A DNA stretch of 64,000 nt, taken from positions 372,001-436,000 of the forward strand of contig JAGGNK010015225.1 of assembly GCA_017590115.1 (NCBI GenBank), given 5' to 3'. Below are positions 10,544 to 23,790 of this stretch, in pieces. Positions within the stretch are counted from its first letter, which is position 1. Each line of letters starts with the position of its first letter. The translations under genes were made by a program, and so were the position numbers. The notes under the pieces were generated by a model. It searched no databases and was not told where the DNA came from. It saw only the letters and a list, made by a program, of their open reading frames with translations. The stretch is from Montifringilla adamsi (Eukaryota > Chordata > Aves > Passeriformes > Passeridae).

Positions 10544-10751
10544 CTCTTCTCACAGAAAATGACCGAGGGAAGCCTGCACAGCTTGAAAATCCTTGGGCTA
10601 GGATCCAGCTTGGGATCATTTAACTTGCCAGTAATCCGATTTGACCGAATGTCGTCACCTCTCTCCTTGTGGGACTGGGCACGAAGTAATAACGTTTGGA
10701 ATTCAGATTTGGGGTTGAGATGGGGAAGAGGAAGGGCTGATACCTCTGATG

Positions 10752-10774
10752 TGAGCAACAGCATGAGCAACAGC
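10752..10774. repeat. Two-copy 12 bp tandem repeat
   Basis: 'tgagcaacagc' occurs at 10752 and 10764, separated by one base. Confidence 0.85.
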
Positions 10775-11349
10775 CTGTGGACTCCTGGGCTGAAGATCAC
10801 CAGAGGCTATTTCAGGAAGGAAAGCGAAAAAAAAAAAAGCCACCAAAGCCAAACTACCCTCCTTTCATCAAGAGACAAAAATACCTGTGGTCTGATGTTT
10901 GTGTTTGTATTTCAGAAGTTGGGGAGTCAGAAGTGTCATGTGGGAGTCTGTTCCTTAGCCTGGACCTGACCCAGAAGAAGGAAACAAAATGCAGCTTGCC
11001 TCAGGAGCAGGAATTGTGTGAAGAAAGCCAAGAACAGCCCGGGATACTGCTCACAATGCCAGCTGTCTTTTCCTGAACCTCTGTGAGTGAAGAGGCAAAA
11101 ATCCTATTGGTATTAGACAAAGATTTGTAAAATCCAGGTTCAGCCCTCAGTTCTGAAATAATCTCCTGATCCCAGCTGTGATTTATTTTGAAGACTTCTG
11201 TTCTTCCACTTTTCTCTGCTTTTGACCACTCAAACAGGTGCAATTTCTGATTCTCTTGGGTTTAACTTCCCAAGAGAAAAAGTGAGGAACCTCATTTTCA
11301 GCAAGCTGCCAACGTTCCTGCTAGAGAATCTCCTGCAGTGTTTAATTGA

Positions 11350-11500
11350 CTATGGTAAAGAAATGCTTCCTCATGTCTAGTCTGAACCTCTCCTGGCACA
11401 GTTTCGGACCATTCCAACACATCCTGTCACTGGATATCAGGGAGTAGAGCTCAGCATCTTCCTCCCCACTTCCCCTCCTCAGGAAGGTTCAGGGAGCAAT
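11350..11500 (-). mobile_element. CR1 LINE fragment, antisense
   Basis: 'agaaatgcttcctcatgtc', 'agtctgaacctctcctggc', 'atcctgtcactggatatcag' and 'gagctcagcatcttcctcc' follow the reverse complement of a CR1 subfamily body. The 3' tail is not present, so this is an internal fragment. Confidence 0.75.
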
Positions 11501-14500
11501 TCAGACAGATCTTTTTCCCAGGCCACAGCGAGTGGATGACTCCTGCTCCAAAATCCCTCATGTTCATCCTCCCCCAGACTCCTGCAGAGGAATCTGGGCT
11601 GTGAAGGAGCAGTGGAAGACCTCTGAAAGAAATTTGGGATGGGTTGCACCATTTTGCTGGACAAGGGATCAGCAATGCTTCCTTCCAGATGGAGCAGGGA
11701 AACTCCTTCAAGTCCCCGTCTGGATTCAGTGGGAATTTCCCAAGATGACCCTTGGGTGCAGCATACCCCTACAACCTAAACATCTTCTGCCACTTGGGCA
11801 CACACTGCTCTCCAAACTCCAACTCCACATCTCTTCGGAGTGGCCTTGCCACCACCTCTTCCCTTTGACAAGGATCTGCCCCAAAAAAAGCCTGGAAGTT
11901 ACCAGGGCAACCTGCAAAGGTCCAGCAGCTTGGATCATTGTTTGGGGCTGCAGCAGCCCTGAGGAATTCACTATTTGTTTTAGAGATAAAAGCTGCAACT
12001 TCCACACATTCTTCCTCAATTTCACTCTCCATTAAGTGCATTGCCCTGTCATAACAAAGCTCCTTGAATTATTAGAGATGAGGGGAATTTTTCGGAGCCT
12101 GGATTGGGGAAGGGGATGGGAGGGATCTTGTGGTTTGTCTTTGTGGATCCCCTCCATGGAGCATTTAGGATGTGGTTGGGGCCTGGGGGACAGTGAGGGC
12201 TGGGACTGGGGTCCAGAGGGTTGGGTTGGGTCAGGTAGCCTTGGGCAAACCCTGTTTCCTTGTCTCTCTGTCCCTGTCCTGTGTTTCAGTTGCTGTTCTG
12301 CTTTCCCTTGTGCTTTTTTAAACATTGATAAAAAATAAAGAGGAAAGAATGGGTCAAATAAAAGCCTCATGTCCCAGAGCAGTGGCTGACCCCTCCAGCT
12401 CCTCCAGCACTATCAAAAATCTTATTTCCTCTTCCCCACTCCAACATCCACTATTGGACACTGGTGCTCCCAGCTGCCTTTGAGCAGTTTCCTCCCTGCC
12501 TGGTGCAAGCCATGAGTTGCTGAGACATGAATCACCTCAGAAGGTTTCCTTCCACCCCCAAAACCCCTCCCTGGACATCAGCATGGCAGAGTTGTGAATC
12601 CTGTGTCACCCCAGCACCCTCAATCCTTATGATGGTGTTTGTTTGTGGTAAATTAAGGTGAGAAAGGTGCTTTTGGAAAGGGGAATTCACTCCTGTAGTG
12701 GGAATTCAAGCTGGGCCAGATGAGTCACTTCTTGCAGTCAGATGAGGTGAACCCCACTCGTGAGTCTCATTTCTAATGCTCAGGTTGGTTTAGTTTTTAA
12801 AATGCCATTTTCCCTTCCAATTCCTCAGGTTTTCAACACAAGCTCCAAGTAACATCCTGCATCTCAACAAGATTAACAAGATGCTCATGGGCTGGGTCTG
12901 TGAAAGGTTTTGACATTTACAAACAGAACATGCAGTGGAAATAATAAATGTTATTATTTCCATGAACTAAAGCTTTGTACGATAAACAAATGTTCTCTTT
13001 TTTTCCCCAGCTGTGAGGGGTTTTTAAACACTTTATGTGGAGCTCTTCTATTTAAAGACAAGGCTGAAAACAAACTGGGAGCTAATTGAAACACTGCTTC
13101 CCTTTTATTTCCCTGCTTCCATGTTTCAGGGAAGACTAATTTAAGGGACATTCACCCAGTTAGTGGAAATGCGTCACTCTCATCAGCACTAATGGGAATT
13201 ACAGAAGGACATTGGTTGCAAGGTTGACAAGGATGGAGCTAAATTTTCCTGCTGGAGAATTCCTGCTTGCACCAAAACCTGTGGACAAAGTACACTTCAG
13301 GAGAGGACAGCTGCAACTCTCTCCCCCTCCAGTTGCCAAAGAATAGGAATAAATAGCCAGGGGAAAAGAGGAGATGCAGCAGGGGAAATCTCCATCCAGC
13401 CAGTTCCTCACCATTCCTGCAGCTCTGTGCAGGTGCCCACACCAGCAGCACCCCCAGCATGACAATTTTTGAGTGGTGTTTGAAAAGAAAAGACAGCTCA
13501 GAGCTTTCCAAACAGCAGGAAAAGGAAGGACTATGAAGGTGTGAGATCCTGTCATCATCTCCCCTCTGCTGGTGTTGGGACTCCCAGCAAATGCTGACCT
13601 TGGGGAGGGTTTGTGGTGGTTTCCTTGCTGCAGTTGGGTGCTGGTGATCTGTGGTGGCTTTAGCTTCTTCTCTGGCACTCAGATGTAGGATAAGTTAGGA
13701 AGGAGTTATTAACCCAAGTCATCCCAAATGTGGAGTCACTGTTGATTTGGCTTAAGCCAAACCTACTGCTCAGGCACTGAGAAATTGTAGCCAGGAGACC
13801 TCAAGCAAACACTTCACCTCCCTGAGATCCAGCCAGCCTGGGGGCAGAATGCCTCTACCAGTAAAAATAAATTCTCCTTTCAGCCTGGGACACTGGCAAT
13901 GAGATGGGGTTTATCAGAGCTAAGGAATATTACTGCTCATTCTTGTGGTTCAGATTGATCTCAGAAAGCTCAAATGGATTCAAGAGCTGCATTTTGCTCA
14001 CTGCTGTGCAAACAGGCATGGAGAGCATCCCTGTCCCAGCACAGCATAAAGCCACATCCTCTTGGCTGTGTTAAGGACGTTAATGAGGTACCTGGGGAGC
14101 TGACATTTAGTGAAGGACAATTAGCAGCATTCACAGCCCTCCACCTTGGTATTTTACATCAGATACAGCTCTCTGCTACCTGCAAGGGGAGGGGTTCAGC
14201 TCACAGATGCAGGAGGAGATGCCAGGGGAGTTGCTTTGTCCTAAAAATGTCAATTTTGGCTCTCAGGTTGAGCATCCTGAAGGAGGGAGATCTGCAAGGG
14301 CACTCTGACACTCTGCGGTGCGATGGGCTGCAACTCTACCAAGATAATAAAAAGAGAAGAGTTAAAAGCCAGAGTGGAGAGAAAAAAGAAGAAAATTAAT
14401 AAACAAATCCCCAGCAATCTGTGGTTTGTGGCCTGGTCTCCTCTCTCCAGGGTGGCTGGTGGGAACGTTGAGTGTCCAGGAGAACACTCCAGATGTGGTC

Positions 14501-17154
14501 TGTGTTTCACTCTGCTGAGATTAACAATAAAAGGAAATTCTGGGAAGAACAGGGGGCTGGGCTGGACCTGCTCCTCTAAGAAACGTGGTGGGAAGGCCCC
14601 CGTTTTGGGGAGAGCTTTGCTGAATTTCTGGGACTGAAGGAAGCTGTCATTATGCCGTGCATCCTGTGTGTGAGGGAGAACTGAGGAGAACATCTGCAAA
14701 AGATGCAAAAGGATCATACAAGGCTTTGACCTCTCTCTCCAGGTTGAACCTGATTGGCTTTCCTGCTAGCAAATGGCAAATCCACTCAGAGAAAACCTTC
14801 AATTCCTTCCCCAGCAGGCTTGCAAACAGCTAGACCTCAACACACCACCAGCAGTGACCACGCTGGAGTGGTCCCATGGCTCTGATGATGGGATTTTGGA
14901 TTTGGGTTTGGCAAATCAGGCAGCAGGGGATGAAGAGGGTGTGCTTTCCATGGACCTACTCCAGGATCAGAGCTGGATCCCAAAGCTGCCAAGAGCAGGG
15001 TGGAACTGGAATCCATACTATTGATCTCCATCTGTACTCTTGGTCTCTATCTAATGCATCTGGGTCTGAACCAGAGGGAAGGCTTAGTCTCAATCCACAC
15101 CCAATCAGTAAATGCTCCATATCCACTGTAAAGCTCCTATGGCTCCTGGGTCACAGGCAGCTGGGCTTTTTCAAGGGTGTCTCTCCATTTAGGGTCTCTC
15201 CAGTCACTGGAGAGGATGGAGATGTTTTCCTCCATTGCTCTGGGTGGGATGAAAAGAGGAAGATTAACATGGAAGTTCACTTTTTTTCCTCTGAGAGATG
15301 TGAGATGAGGCACAGCTACTCCCTCACAACACAGAAGGCAGTGCCATAATAACTTCCTTCATACTTGGAAATATTTAGGATCCTGAGTCAACAAGGAAAA
15401 CATGAAATCTGTAATATTTCTGTGTTTATAAGCCTCTGGACAGTGAGGTCCAGCACTGAGATGACCAGGGAAGGCAGGGTTGCCCATCCATGTGCAGCAG
15501 CCACGCTGATGATACCTGGAGCACCCAGGGTGGAAGGAGCAAGGTGATCACAAGGATGATAAGGGAGCTGCAGAACTGGGCAGAGTCAGTGGAAGGATTA
15601 ACCTTGGAAGAACTCCCAGCCCTTTTGTCTCCAAGATCCTGACAAAAAAAGATTAATTCCTACCCAGACTTTAAGAACATGGTTATTTAATGTGTAAGGC
15701 TTCATCTGGATCAATGCAAACTTCCTGCTTCAGAAGGTGGAAAAACCTCTGTGGAACAAGGACTGTGAACACAACTGCTGTCCCGTGAGAATCTTCCCTG
15801 CAGGAAGAGCCTCACCTCCTTCAAGGCTACTGAATTCACAGGACAGATGACAAACCCAGATGTTGACTCCTAATGCTGCTTTTCAAGATGCTGGATTAAA
15901 GCACAGGTTGATGTTGTAACATTGTAGTTCACACACTGAATTACAAAAAAAACCCATATTCTCCAAAAAGAGTCTGTCCTCCTCAAACTGTCTTCTCTTT
16001 CAGGTCTCTGCATGTGATGGCATTACAGAACAGCATTTAGTCCTGCACAAAGGAGGGCAAACATGGAAAACAGGAAATATTATGGCCATTTTCTACAGAT
16101 AACAACCCCAAATATGGTAGGCCTGACCTCTCTCTCAAAATCCTCCCAACTTAGTTGTCCTTTTTGAGGACTGAACCTCAGATGAGTGAGAACCAGAGAG
16201 CCAAACTGCAGTGACCAGCCCAGGCTGGGATCTTTTCCTATTTTTATGTGACATCACTGAGTTTTCCCGATGTGCTTTCCTGGCTCCTATGGCACCAGGC
16301 AGGGTTGGACTGCTCATTCTTCATTAAAAAGCACAGGATAATCACAGGAAATAATGAGAAACAAAATGGAAGCCTGAAACCTCCTCTGGTGTATTAGTCA
16401 CAGAGAGTTTCCTCTCCAGCGTGCAGTGGGTTCGATATGAGACATTTATTTGTCAATGAATGAGAGAGAATCTCACCACAGGCTGCTTGTGCATGTTCTG
16501 AGAATGATAAACAGAGAAATCCAAAGCAGAAAGAGGAGTAGGGAAGGAGAGGAGCAGGAGGTGGAGAAGAGCTCCCTGTTTCCCTGAGGTCACTCCTGGC
16601 AGGACAAAGAGGCACAAGACAGAACATATTCAGGAATAAATGAAGTTCTTCCTCCTTGATTGTTGTCATCTCTTATTTACTGGCCAAAGGCAGCTCTCCT
16701 GACATGGCACATGTCCCACCACGCCTCCCTGTGCTGAAGAACAGCTCTCCCTATATTTATCATTCCCCATCTCCCATTGTGGCTGCAAACACATCCCACC
16801 CATGCTCCATGGGCACGCCAAGGTGGGGCTTGATGATTCCTGGGGGACACTCCCTATTTTTAGCTATCAGATGATGTGTGGATGTTTGTCAGCTCCTCGC
16901 AATTCTTTCCAGGAAACAGATCTGGACACAGTTTATAGCTGCCCATGATGTAAAATCCTGCACATTTTCTCCTCCTGGAGCCAGGGGGATGGAGGAGGAG
17001 AGAAGGGTTGGAGATGTGTCCTGCAGGTGGGCTGGGTGGGATAAGGTGAGATGATTCCCCCAGGGAAAATCAACCCAGGCAGAGCTCTGGGGACTCAGTG
17101 AGAAGAGAAGGCTCTGGGGAGACCTTTCACAACCTTCTGTTGTGTCCTTTCAAT
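11501..17154. other. Long unique non-coding stretch
   Basis: No gene or clear interspersed repeat seen. A G-rich patch occurs at about 12085-12245. Open frames on both strands (the longest 159-167 codons) show no known domain, no splice-consistent pattern that I can follow and no homology I recognise. Confidence 0.5.
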
Positions 17155-17435
17155 ACTGAAAAAAGATGGGGAGAAACTTTTCAGCAGGACCTGTTTTGAT
17201 AAGACAAGGGGTGATGGTTTTAAACAAAAAGGGTCGGTTCAGATTAGCTCTAAGGAAGAAATTTTTACAAAAAATAATGGCACAGGCTGCCCAGAGAGGT
17301 GGTAGATGCCCCATCCCTGGAAACATTCAAGGTCAGGCTTGGAGGAACCTGGTCTAGTGGAAGGTGTCCCTGCTCATTGCAGAGGGCTTTTAAAGGTCCC
17401 TTCCAACCCAAAGTATTCTTTGATTCTATGATTTA
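17155..17435 (+). mobile_element. CR1 LINE fragment, sense, with 3' tail
   Basis: Reads 'ataagacaaggggtgatgg', 'ggcacaggctgcccagagag', 'gatgccccatccctgga', 'cctggtctagtggaaggtgt' and 'tcccttccaacccaaagt', ending at 'gattctatgattt'. This is the complete CR1 3' end, 5' truncated. Confidence 0.95.
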
Positions 17436-17955
17436 ATGCTTGAACCTCACACTATTAGGCACATTCATCTTCTCACAGGATGATGTGGACTACAGGAAAG
17501 CCTCTTGTGGGAATTCTTCCTGACAGCACCCAAAAAGCAGCAGTTTGAACCTCAGGAGTGAGGCCATCCTGCCAATGGGCACTTTCTTTTGCTGGACCCT
17601 GTCAAAAACATGGGTGAGTTGGCACATGGGCAGAATCTGATCTGATGGGACTGATCCAATTCCTGGAGCGACTCCCCTACTGTCCTTATTCAGAGGCTGC
17701 AGTGATTAATTAAATGCTTAAAGCTGGGGAAGAAAGGACAGGAATGCGTGGCTGATTTTCCCAGAAGAGTCGTGATGCTGGTCCTGTTCTGCACAGACTG
17801 ATCTGGCAAAGGGGGTGAGAAACCAGCAGAGATTTATGCTACTGAAAACTCACCAGGAAAACCTGCTGAAAGATATTCTTCCTAGTCTGCAGGAAGTGGG
17901 CAGGAAAAGGGACAGGCCTATATTTGATGTTGAAAAGTGAAAAAGATTGCACATG

Positions 17956-17982
17956 AAAAAAAAGAAAAAAAAAAAAAAAAAG
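17956..17982. repeat. Poly(A) run
   Basis: An adenine tract with a single G interruption. No retroposed gene copy is recognisable beside it. Confidence 0.95.
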
Positions 17983-18451
17983 CAGCCTGAGCATACAGAG
18001 GCCCCAAATTAACCATTCCCAGGGTGTCATCCTTGGAAAGAGTGAAATGTCATCACTGCACTCAGCCAGAGTCAAAAAGGTCAAATAGGAGCTTAGAGTT
18101 TTATTGTTTAAAAACCCCACCTGGGCTCTGACCCCTTGTGTGGTGGGGACAATGCCGATCCCCCACCTCAGGAGGATACAATGGTGCTGGGAAAGGTAAA
18201 AGGACCAGGAACAATTGGCTCCTGTGTAAGAATAGACCGGGTGCCCATTGTCTGCAGCAGAGAAAGCTGAGCAGGAGAGCAGCCCCTGGGTCACAGCATC
18301 CTGGGCAAGGGGGAGGAGGCAGGAGCCTTTGCTGCTGTCCCCAACTCCAGCAGCTGGGCAGCATCCCTCAGCCAAGCCAGGAAGAGCTCAGGTGTGGCTC
18401 TTGCTGCCTCAGCATGCTGTGGAGACCAGAAACATGAAAAAAAGCTGAAAA

Positions 18452-18474
18452 AATTTCACGGAGGCCGTGAAATT
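18452..18474. repeat. Perfect 10 bp inverted repeat
   Basis: Arms 'aatttcacgg' and 'ccgtgaaatt' are separated by three bases. No T-run or gene end suggests a terminator role, and the vertebrate context makes that unlikely anyway. Confidence 0.85.
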
Positions 18475-19320
18475 CTGGTGTCATGAATGCTGGTGGCTGA
18501 TGAACGTGATGCTCTGGGCTACCACCCTCGTGCTGGAGCTCCTGGGGAGATCTCCTGATGCCGCAATTCTCATTCTGCTCTCCAGGAATATTCCTCCATT
18601 CCCATTCTCCCCCTTTATCCACCCCTGGTTATTTTGGGGACCTGGTGGTGGCTCAGACCAGGCTTTGCTGAGCTCCAGGGTGGTGGCTGTTATTCCCCAA
18701 GGAATGTGAGCAGCTGGGATCTGACAGTGAAAAGAAGCACAGTAGAAACAAAAGAAGAGCCAGGGGAGCCCCATCAAACAGCAATCATAAAGAGAAACCG
18801 GCCCAAAAAATGAAGGGCTTGAGCCCGCAGGGTTGTACAGAGAAGATTTGCTTTCCTGCAGGATCAAAAGGAGTCAGGGATACCCAGTGAGACGGAGGGA
18901 GAACCCAGAGTTCCCTTGAGAGAGATTTCTCCCTCAAAACCCCAACGAATTTGTAGGTTTTTTTTTTTTCCTTGGAAGCCTTCTAAGGAAAGGGATAAAG
19001 AGGCTCTCAGTTCTGGGAGCACAATCCCTTCTCTGCTGGAGGGGGCAGGAGGCTTAATGCAGCCCGGCATCCCTCCCTTTCAGTTCAGCCCCCAGACACA
19101 AAGGCAGAAAAATGCCAGGAATTTCCCAGCGCCCTCCCCAGACCTGCTCCCATCTCCCTTTCCCCCCTCGCCACCTCCTCTGGCTGGGAGGGAGGAATAC
19201 TAATAACAAAATAGGGATCTTTAATAGGCCCCTTGCCTGGTCACTTTGGGATTGAATGCTGAAAGGGATGGACGTGACCAACCATAAGGAATGAAGCTTC
19301 TTCAAGTCCCATTTCTTGAT

Positions 19321-19344
19321 TTTGCTGCTTTTTTTTTTTTTTTT
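19321..19344. repeat. Poly(T) run
   Basis: A long thymine tract within a pyrimidine-rich stretch that extends to about 19390. Confidence 0.93.
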
Positions 19345-20794
19345 CTTCCAGTTTCTCCCCCCTTTCTACTCCCCCTTTCTACTTTTTTCAGCGCTGAAAA
19401 AATTCCCCTCGGCCCCTCGCCTCTGTTCCTTTCCCTTGGAGTCAGGCTGCAGCTCTAATCACTGCTGGGTGATTAGCATGTGAAGGGAGAGAGGAAAACA
19501 AAATCTTTGTTGCTGGCTGGTGGAGCCGGAGCAGCTGTCTGGATGGACGCTGGCTCCTGTGTGATCCTCTGATCCCTTCCATTGTGGATGTTTTCCTCTA
19601 AGAACAGGCAGCACACCAAGGAAGGGCAGAAAAAGGGACGGGGACCAAAGTCAGAGCAGGTGGGCTGTGTTTCGTGGGGAAAAACCAGAATGTAATTTTT
19701 GTTTTCAGCTGTGAACTTGGGAAGGGTAGGGGGGTGGGGGGACAGGGACTTGAGTGCTGTGCAGAATGAAAGGATAATTTGTAGTGCCGACCTCAGTGGG
19801 AGCGGGAGGCACAACACAGAGCCCTTTGATGAGTCCAGGCCGGGGATGGAGGAGGTGGATGGAACTGGAGGCTGGGATGGGACAAAAGGCAAATGCCATG
19901 AGTTAGGTGGTGCTGGGGACAGTGGGATGAAGATCCAACCTGTGCAAGACATCCCTGTGCCCTGTGAGGGAAGTGCTGGCCAGCAGAAGATGATGAAGGG
20001 CCGGCAGGTGGACAGGATGTTTTTTTACTCATCCTCCCCAAGGCCTCGATGAGCGATGGGTCCGTGACGAGCCTGCAGCAGCCTGGAGCAGAAATTACAG
20101 CCCGAGGTTGGACAGTGGCTCCGATGGATGTGTTAGCAGAGTGGAAAACAGTATCTGGTATTTGTTAGGAGGCTGTGATGAGAACACTGCTGCCTCTGGG
20201 GCCGGTATTCCCTGCAGGCTCCAGAGCTGGCTGTGCTCAGCCCCTCCTCCCCTCGCTCCAGGTGTTTCCTCTTCGGAGCTCGATAATGAAATCTGTGAGC
20301 CCGAGCCAGTTTATATTTAGTTTCCACCATTGCTGGCAGGGGTCTGCTGGTGCCTAACAAACAGCAGCAAAACACCTCTGGTGGGTTTCCAGCCCCTGAG
20401 GCTTAGGAGCTGCCTCTGTGGGGGCAGGAGATGGGATTTGAGGGATGGGAACAGGGACAGCAGCCACTGCTTCGGACCAGCCCCCCCAGAGCCATGAGTT
20501 CCAGAGCAGTTTTGTTTTGGGAACTGCCTCTGGCTATGCAAACTAATCCCATATAATGTCTGGTATTCCTGACCTGTCTCTGCTCCCTTAGCGAAGAAGC
20601 TCTTACCAAATGCAGGTGGCCTCCACCTTCCATGTCACTTGTTCCTCAAGCTGAGCTTTACTTTGGTCTCCTGACCATGCCATGCACAGTAGGTGGGATT
20701 CAGCTGCCTGATCATGGGTTTATTGGATCATCTGGGTTGTCTTGTGAGGTGTCTGATACATCTGTAAGTTTTCCATACTCCACAGAGAGGACTC

Positions 20795-20892
20795 AGGCAC
20801 AGGGTGGGGTTCCTGAGGTGTCCTGTGCAGGGCCAGGAGTTGGAATTTGATGATCCTAGGGGATCCCTTCCATCTCAGGATATTCTGTAACA
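20795..20892 (+). mobile_element. CR1 LINE fragment, sense
   Basis: 'gcacagggtggggttcctga', 'tgtgcagggccaggagttgg' and 'catctcaggatattctgt' match the CR1 subfamily ending in 'caactcaggatattctatgattc'. Confidence 0.85.
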
Positions 20893-20987
20893 TCCTAGAG
20901 CACCTCAGCTGGTGTCAGAGCTCAGCTGAGCTGAGCCCTCAGTCTCTGTTGGCTTCCATGGGAGTTTAAACACCCAGCTCAAAAGGA

Positions 20988-21230
20988 TGGAATCACAGAG
21001 TGACTCACAGAGGGGTTTGGGACATGGGTAAGGGACAACTTCCACTGCCCCAGGTTGCTCCAAAACCCATCCAACCTGTTCTTGGACACTTCCAGGGATC
21101 CAGGGGCAGCCACAGCTTCTCTGGGCACCCTGTGCCAGGGCCTCACCACCCTCACAGGGAAGAATTTCTTCCTGATACCCAATCTAAACCTGTCCTCTGC
21201 CAGTTTAAAGACATCACCCCAAACATATTT
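20988..21230 (-). mobile_element. CR1 LINE fragment, antisense, with 3' tail
   Basis: Begins with the reverse-complemented tail 'ggaatcacagagtgactcac', then 'cttccactgccccaggttgc', 'ttccagggatccaggggcag', 'cagggcctcaccaccctcac' and 'gaatttcttcctgatac'. It lies only ~95 bp from a sense CR1 of another subfamily. Confidence 0.95.
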
Positions 21231-21844
21231 TGTGTCATGGGCAGAATTTTAGGGCATATTTTGATTCCAGTCACAGGAAGCACTTATCTACTGGCATCCT
21301 GTAGGATATCTTGAACTCACCAGCCAGGCAGACAGAGAGGAAACTTTTGACAACTAGATTGTTGTATCTGCTCTTAAATCATCTCCTTGTGGCTGGGTAA
21401 CTCACTGTCATTGAGGACTCTCTCTAGGCTTAAATTAGAAACATCACTGAAATTAATGGACACCAGACAAGGAAATCTTGATATTCCCAGAGTATTTGTG
21501 GCACTGAAAGTCATCTTGAGTGATGGAGATGAACTGTGGCAAATAAGGTTAATTTTCAAACCCTCCTGCTGAGGAAAGTTAATGCCTCACAGAGTTTTGT
21601 CATTGTGGATCCTAAACCAAAAGGCTGTTGTGTCAGGAAGTTGGTCGCTGCTGATTAGATCAGAGCTGCAATGTGCTTCAAAACTCATTTGGTGTGTGTT
21701 TGGTGCAATGAGGGCGTGATACCTGTTATTGATGTGATGCCTGTTTATTCACAGAAAGAAAATTCCAGTCATGGGGGCAAAAATTCCATGTTTTGCCACG
21801 TGTATCTACATAACTGTGCACTTGCACTGGACAGTTATTTTAAT
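21231..21844. other. Unique non-coding stretch
   Basis: No gene or repeat recognised between two antisense CR1 copies. Confidence 0.5.
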
Positions 21845-22140
21845 AGAATCACAAAATCATGGAATGGCTTGAGTTGGAAAGACCACCCAGTTCCACTCCC
21901 TGCCATGGGCAGGGACATCTTCCACTGGATCAGGCTGCTCCAAGCCCCATCCAACCTGGCCTTGGACACTTCCAGGGATGGGGCATCCAAAATTTCCCTG
22001 GACAGCCTGTTCTAGTGTCTCACCACCCTCACAATAAAGATTTTTTCATAATTTATAATCTGAACCCACTCTCTTTCTGTTGGAAGCCATTCCCCCATGT
22101 CCTGTTGCTCCATGCTGTTGTGAGTCCCTTTCCATAACTG
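21845..22140 (-). mobile_element. CR1 LINE fragment, antisense, with 3' tail
   Basis: 'gaatcacaaaatcatggaat', 'ccatgggcagggacatcttc', 'ccaagccccatccaacctgg' and 'ttccagggatggggcatcc' give the antisense CR1 3' end. It extends further upstream into 'cattcccccatgtcctgttg'. Confidence 0.95.
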
Positions 22141-23699
22141 GAATTTTCTTTCTGTGAATAAATCTTTTTTTTTAGGCTGCCTTCAGCCTAATGTGACTTA
22201 AGAGTCACATTCCAGTCCATCTGAGCACCTAAATGACACCATGTTTGCTTTTCAGGGCCAAACAGAACATTGCATTTTGGATTCTGAACTGCTTGCAAGC
22301 AAAACTACCACCCCCAAAATTTCAAACCTGTCAAAACTCATCCAACCGACCTTGGGAATCATAAACCAAAGAGTTTGGGTAGTAAATTCCATATTCCTGG
22401 CTAGGAAGAACTGCCCAGGTTAGAGCTGAGGCAGTGCTATTTGTGCAGTGGGACTGCAGAGACCATCTGACCCACTGGAGACACCTCCCTGGGCATTCAT
22501 CCCCAAAAGGTTTGCTGTGCATACAGAAGTCAATGCAAAATGTCACAGCAGGCAGCCCCCTGAACCTGCAGTGGGGAGAGAGCCCAGGCATAATTCTGAG
22601 ATAGCACTGGAATTGAGATATTTTATCTCCAAACAAGTTCCAACACGTCAATTACCTCGAGTTCTCAGGACCTTCAATTTTTTTCCTTCAGCCACAGCTA
22701 ACAGCTCCTGTGTCACCCTCTGTCCTGCAGCCTGGAAGTGCAGTGGAGTGCATTGTTTATCCTCAAGGAGCTTTCTGTGGGTTTGAGGCCATCATACAAT
22801 GCCAGCTGAGATGTATTTTTGGCAGGAGCTGTGACGTTTGACGGAACATTCTTCTTGACAATTTCTATAGATATTTCCATTTAAAATAAACTTCTGTTTA
22901 GCCAGGATTTTGATTATACGCTCCCATGCTCTGGAGAGTTAAAGAACATAAGGAAATGCATTGTTAAGTGAAACCTTTGTTTTAGTGGAGCTACTTGAAA
23001 GAAGTTTTAAGCTCAGAGGTATTCACTAGGGTTTTCTTTTTGAATAAATTGAAAAATTGCCTTTCTTAGGACAAGAGTATGTGAAAATTAAAGGGACACA
23101 CTGATCACTGAGACCTGGTATACACTTCCCCAAATTCCTATTCAAGAAATCAAAGAAAATTCACTTCATGAGAAGGAAACTACTGATACTCAGTTATCTA
23201 AAGTCATCTTTGCAAGGAGAACCTCCTGAGAGGTTCAGAAGCAAGGACACAAAGCCAGAATCAACTTTGCACAGTCAATGTGGCTGAAAGGTGGGGGTCA
23301 AAAGAGGAGTTTTGGGGAAGGCTGATGAAATAATAATCACAGCAGCGTGGCAAATAAAGCAAAGCGAGTTCAAAATTCAGAGGAATCGAAGCATAATATA
23401 TTCCACACATTCCCATGGCTCCACACTGTGCATTAATCATTGAGGGAAAGATCCAGAGGGATCCACAAAGATTTCTTTATGCCAAAAGGTGCTGGTGGGA
23501 AGTCTTGCAAGGAATATTGTTGGTTGATGAGGAGCTGAGGAGCTCGGTGAGCTCGGCTCTCCTGCTGTGGTGGGACTGGGGCAGGGCAGGTGCCCACCCC
23601 AGCCCTCCTTTTCCTGTAAGTTTTCAATGGTGACATTTAGTCTTCAGGGGACCAGAATCCTTCCCAGTTTGCTGAACTGGAGCTGGAGAAGCACAGCAA
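22141..23699. other. Unique non-coding stretch
   Basis: No gene or repeat recognised apart from a short T-run near 22167. Open frames up to 112 codons carry no domain. Confidence 0.5.
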
Positions 23700-23790
23700 A
23701 ACTGCCAGAGTGTCCCTGCCCAATGCAGGGGGCTTGGAACCAGAGAGTCCTTGATTTCCCTTCCAACCCAAATCACTCCATGGTTCTAAG
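23700..23790 (+). mobile_element. CR1 LINE 3' end fragment, sense
   Basis: 'gtgtccctgcccaatgcagg' and 'cccttccaacccaaatcact' followed by 'ccatggttcta' match the last ~90 bp of CR1. Confidence 0.8.

Larger units (their letters stand above)
7861..11349. other. Unique non-coding stretch
   Basis: No gene recognised. It contains an AT-rich patch (8345-8540) with a short (TA)n, A-runs near 8889 and 9602, and several short direct repeats listed separately. Open frames of up to 166 codons (10469-10969, +) carry no recognisable domain. Confidence 0.5.
17436..20794. other. Unique non-coding stretch
   Basis: No gene recognised. It contains an A-run at 17956-17982, T-runs at 18959-18970 and 19321-19344, and a small perfect inverted repeat at 18452-18474. 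Overlapping open frames of up to 178 codons show no known domain. The T-run ending 'cttccag' at about 19351 resembles a splice acceptor, but no exon can be tied to it. Confidence 0.5.

Noticed and set aside
18452..18474. Intrinsic transcription terminator
   Set aside because: The window is vertebrate and the hairpin lacks a following T-run.
19320..19360. Splice acceptor and exon after the long T-run
   Set aside because: The tract and 'cttccag' look right, but no open frame with recognisable protein or donor follows.
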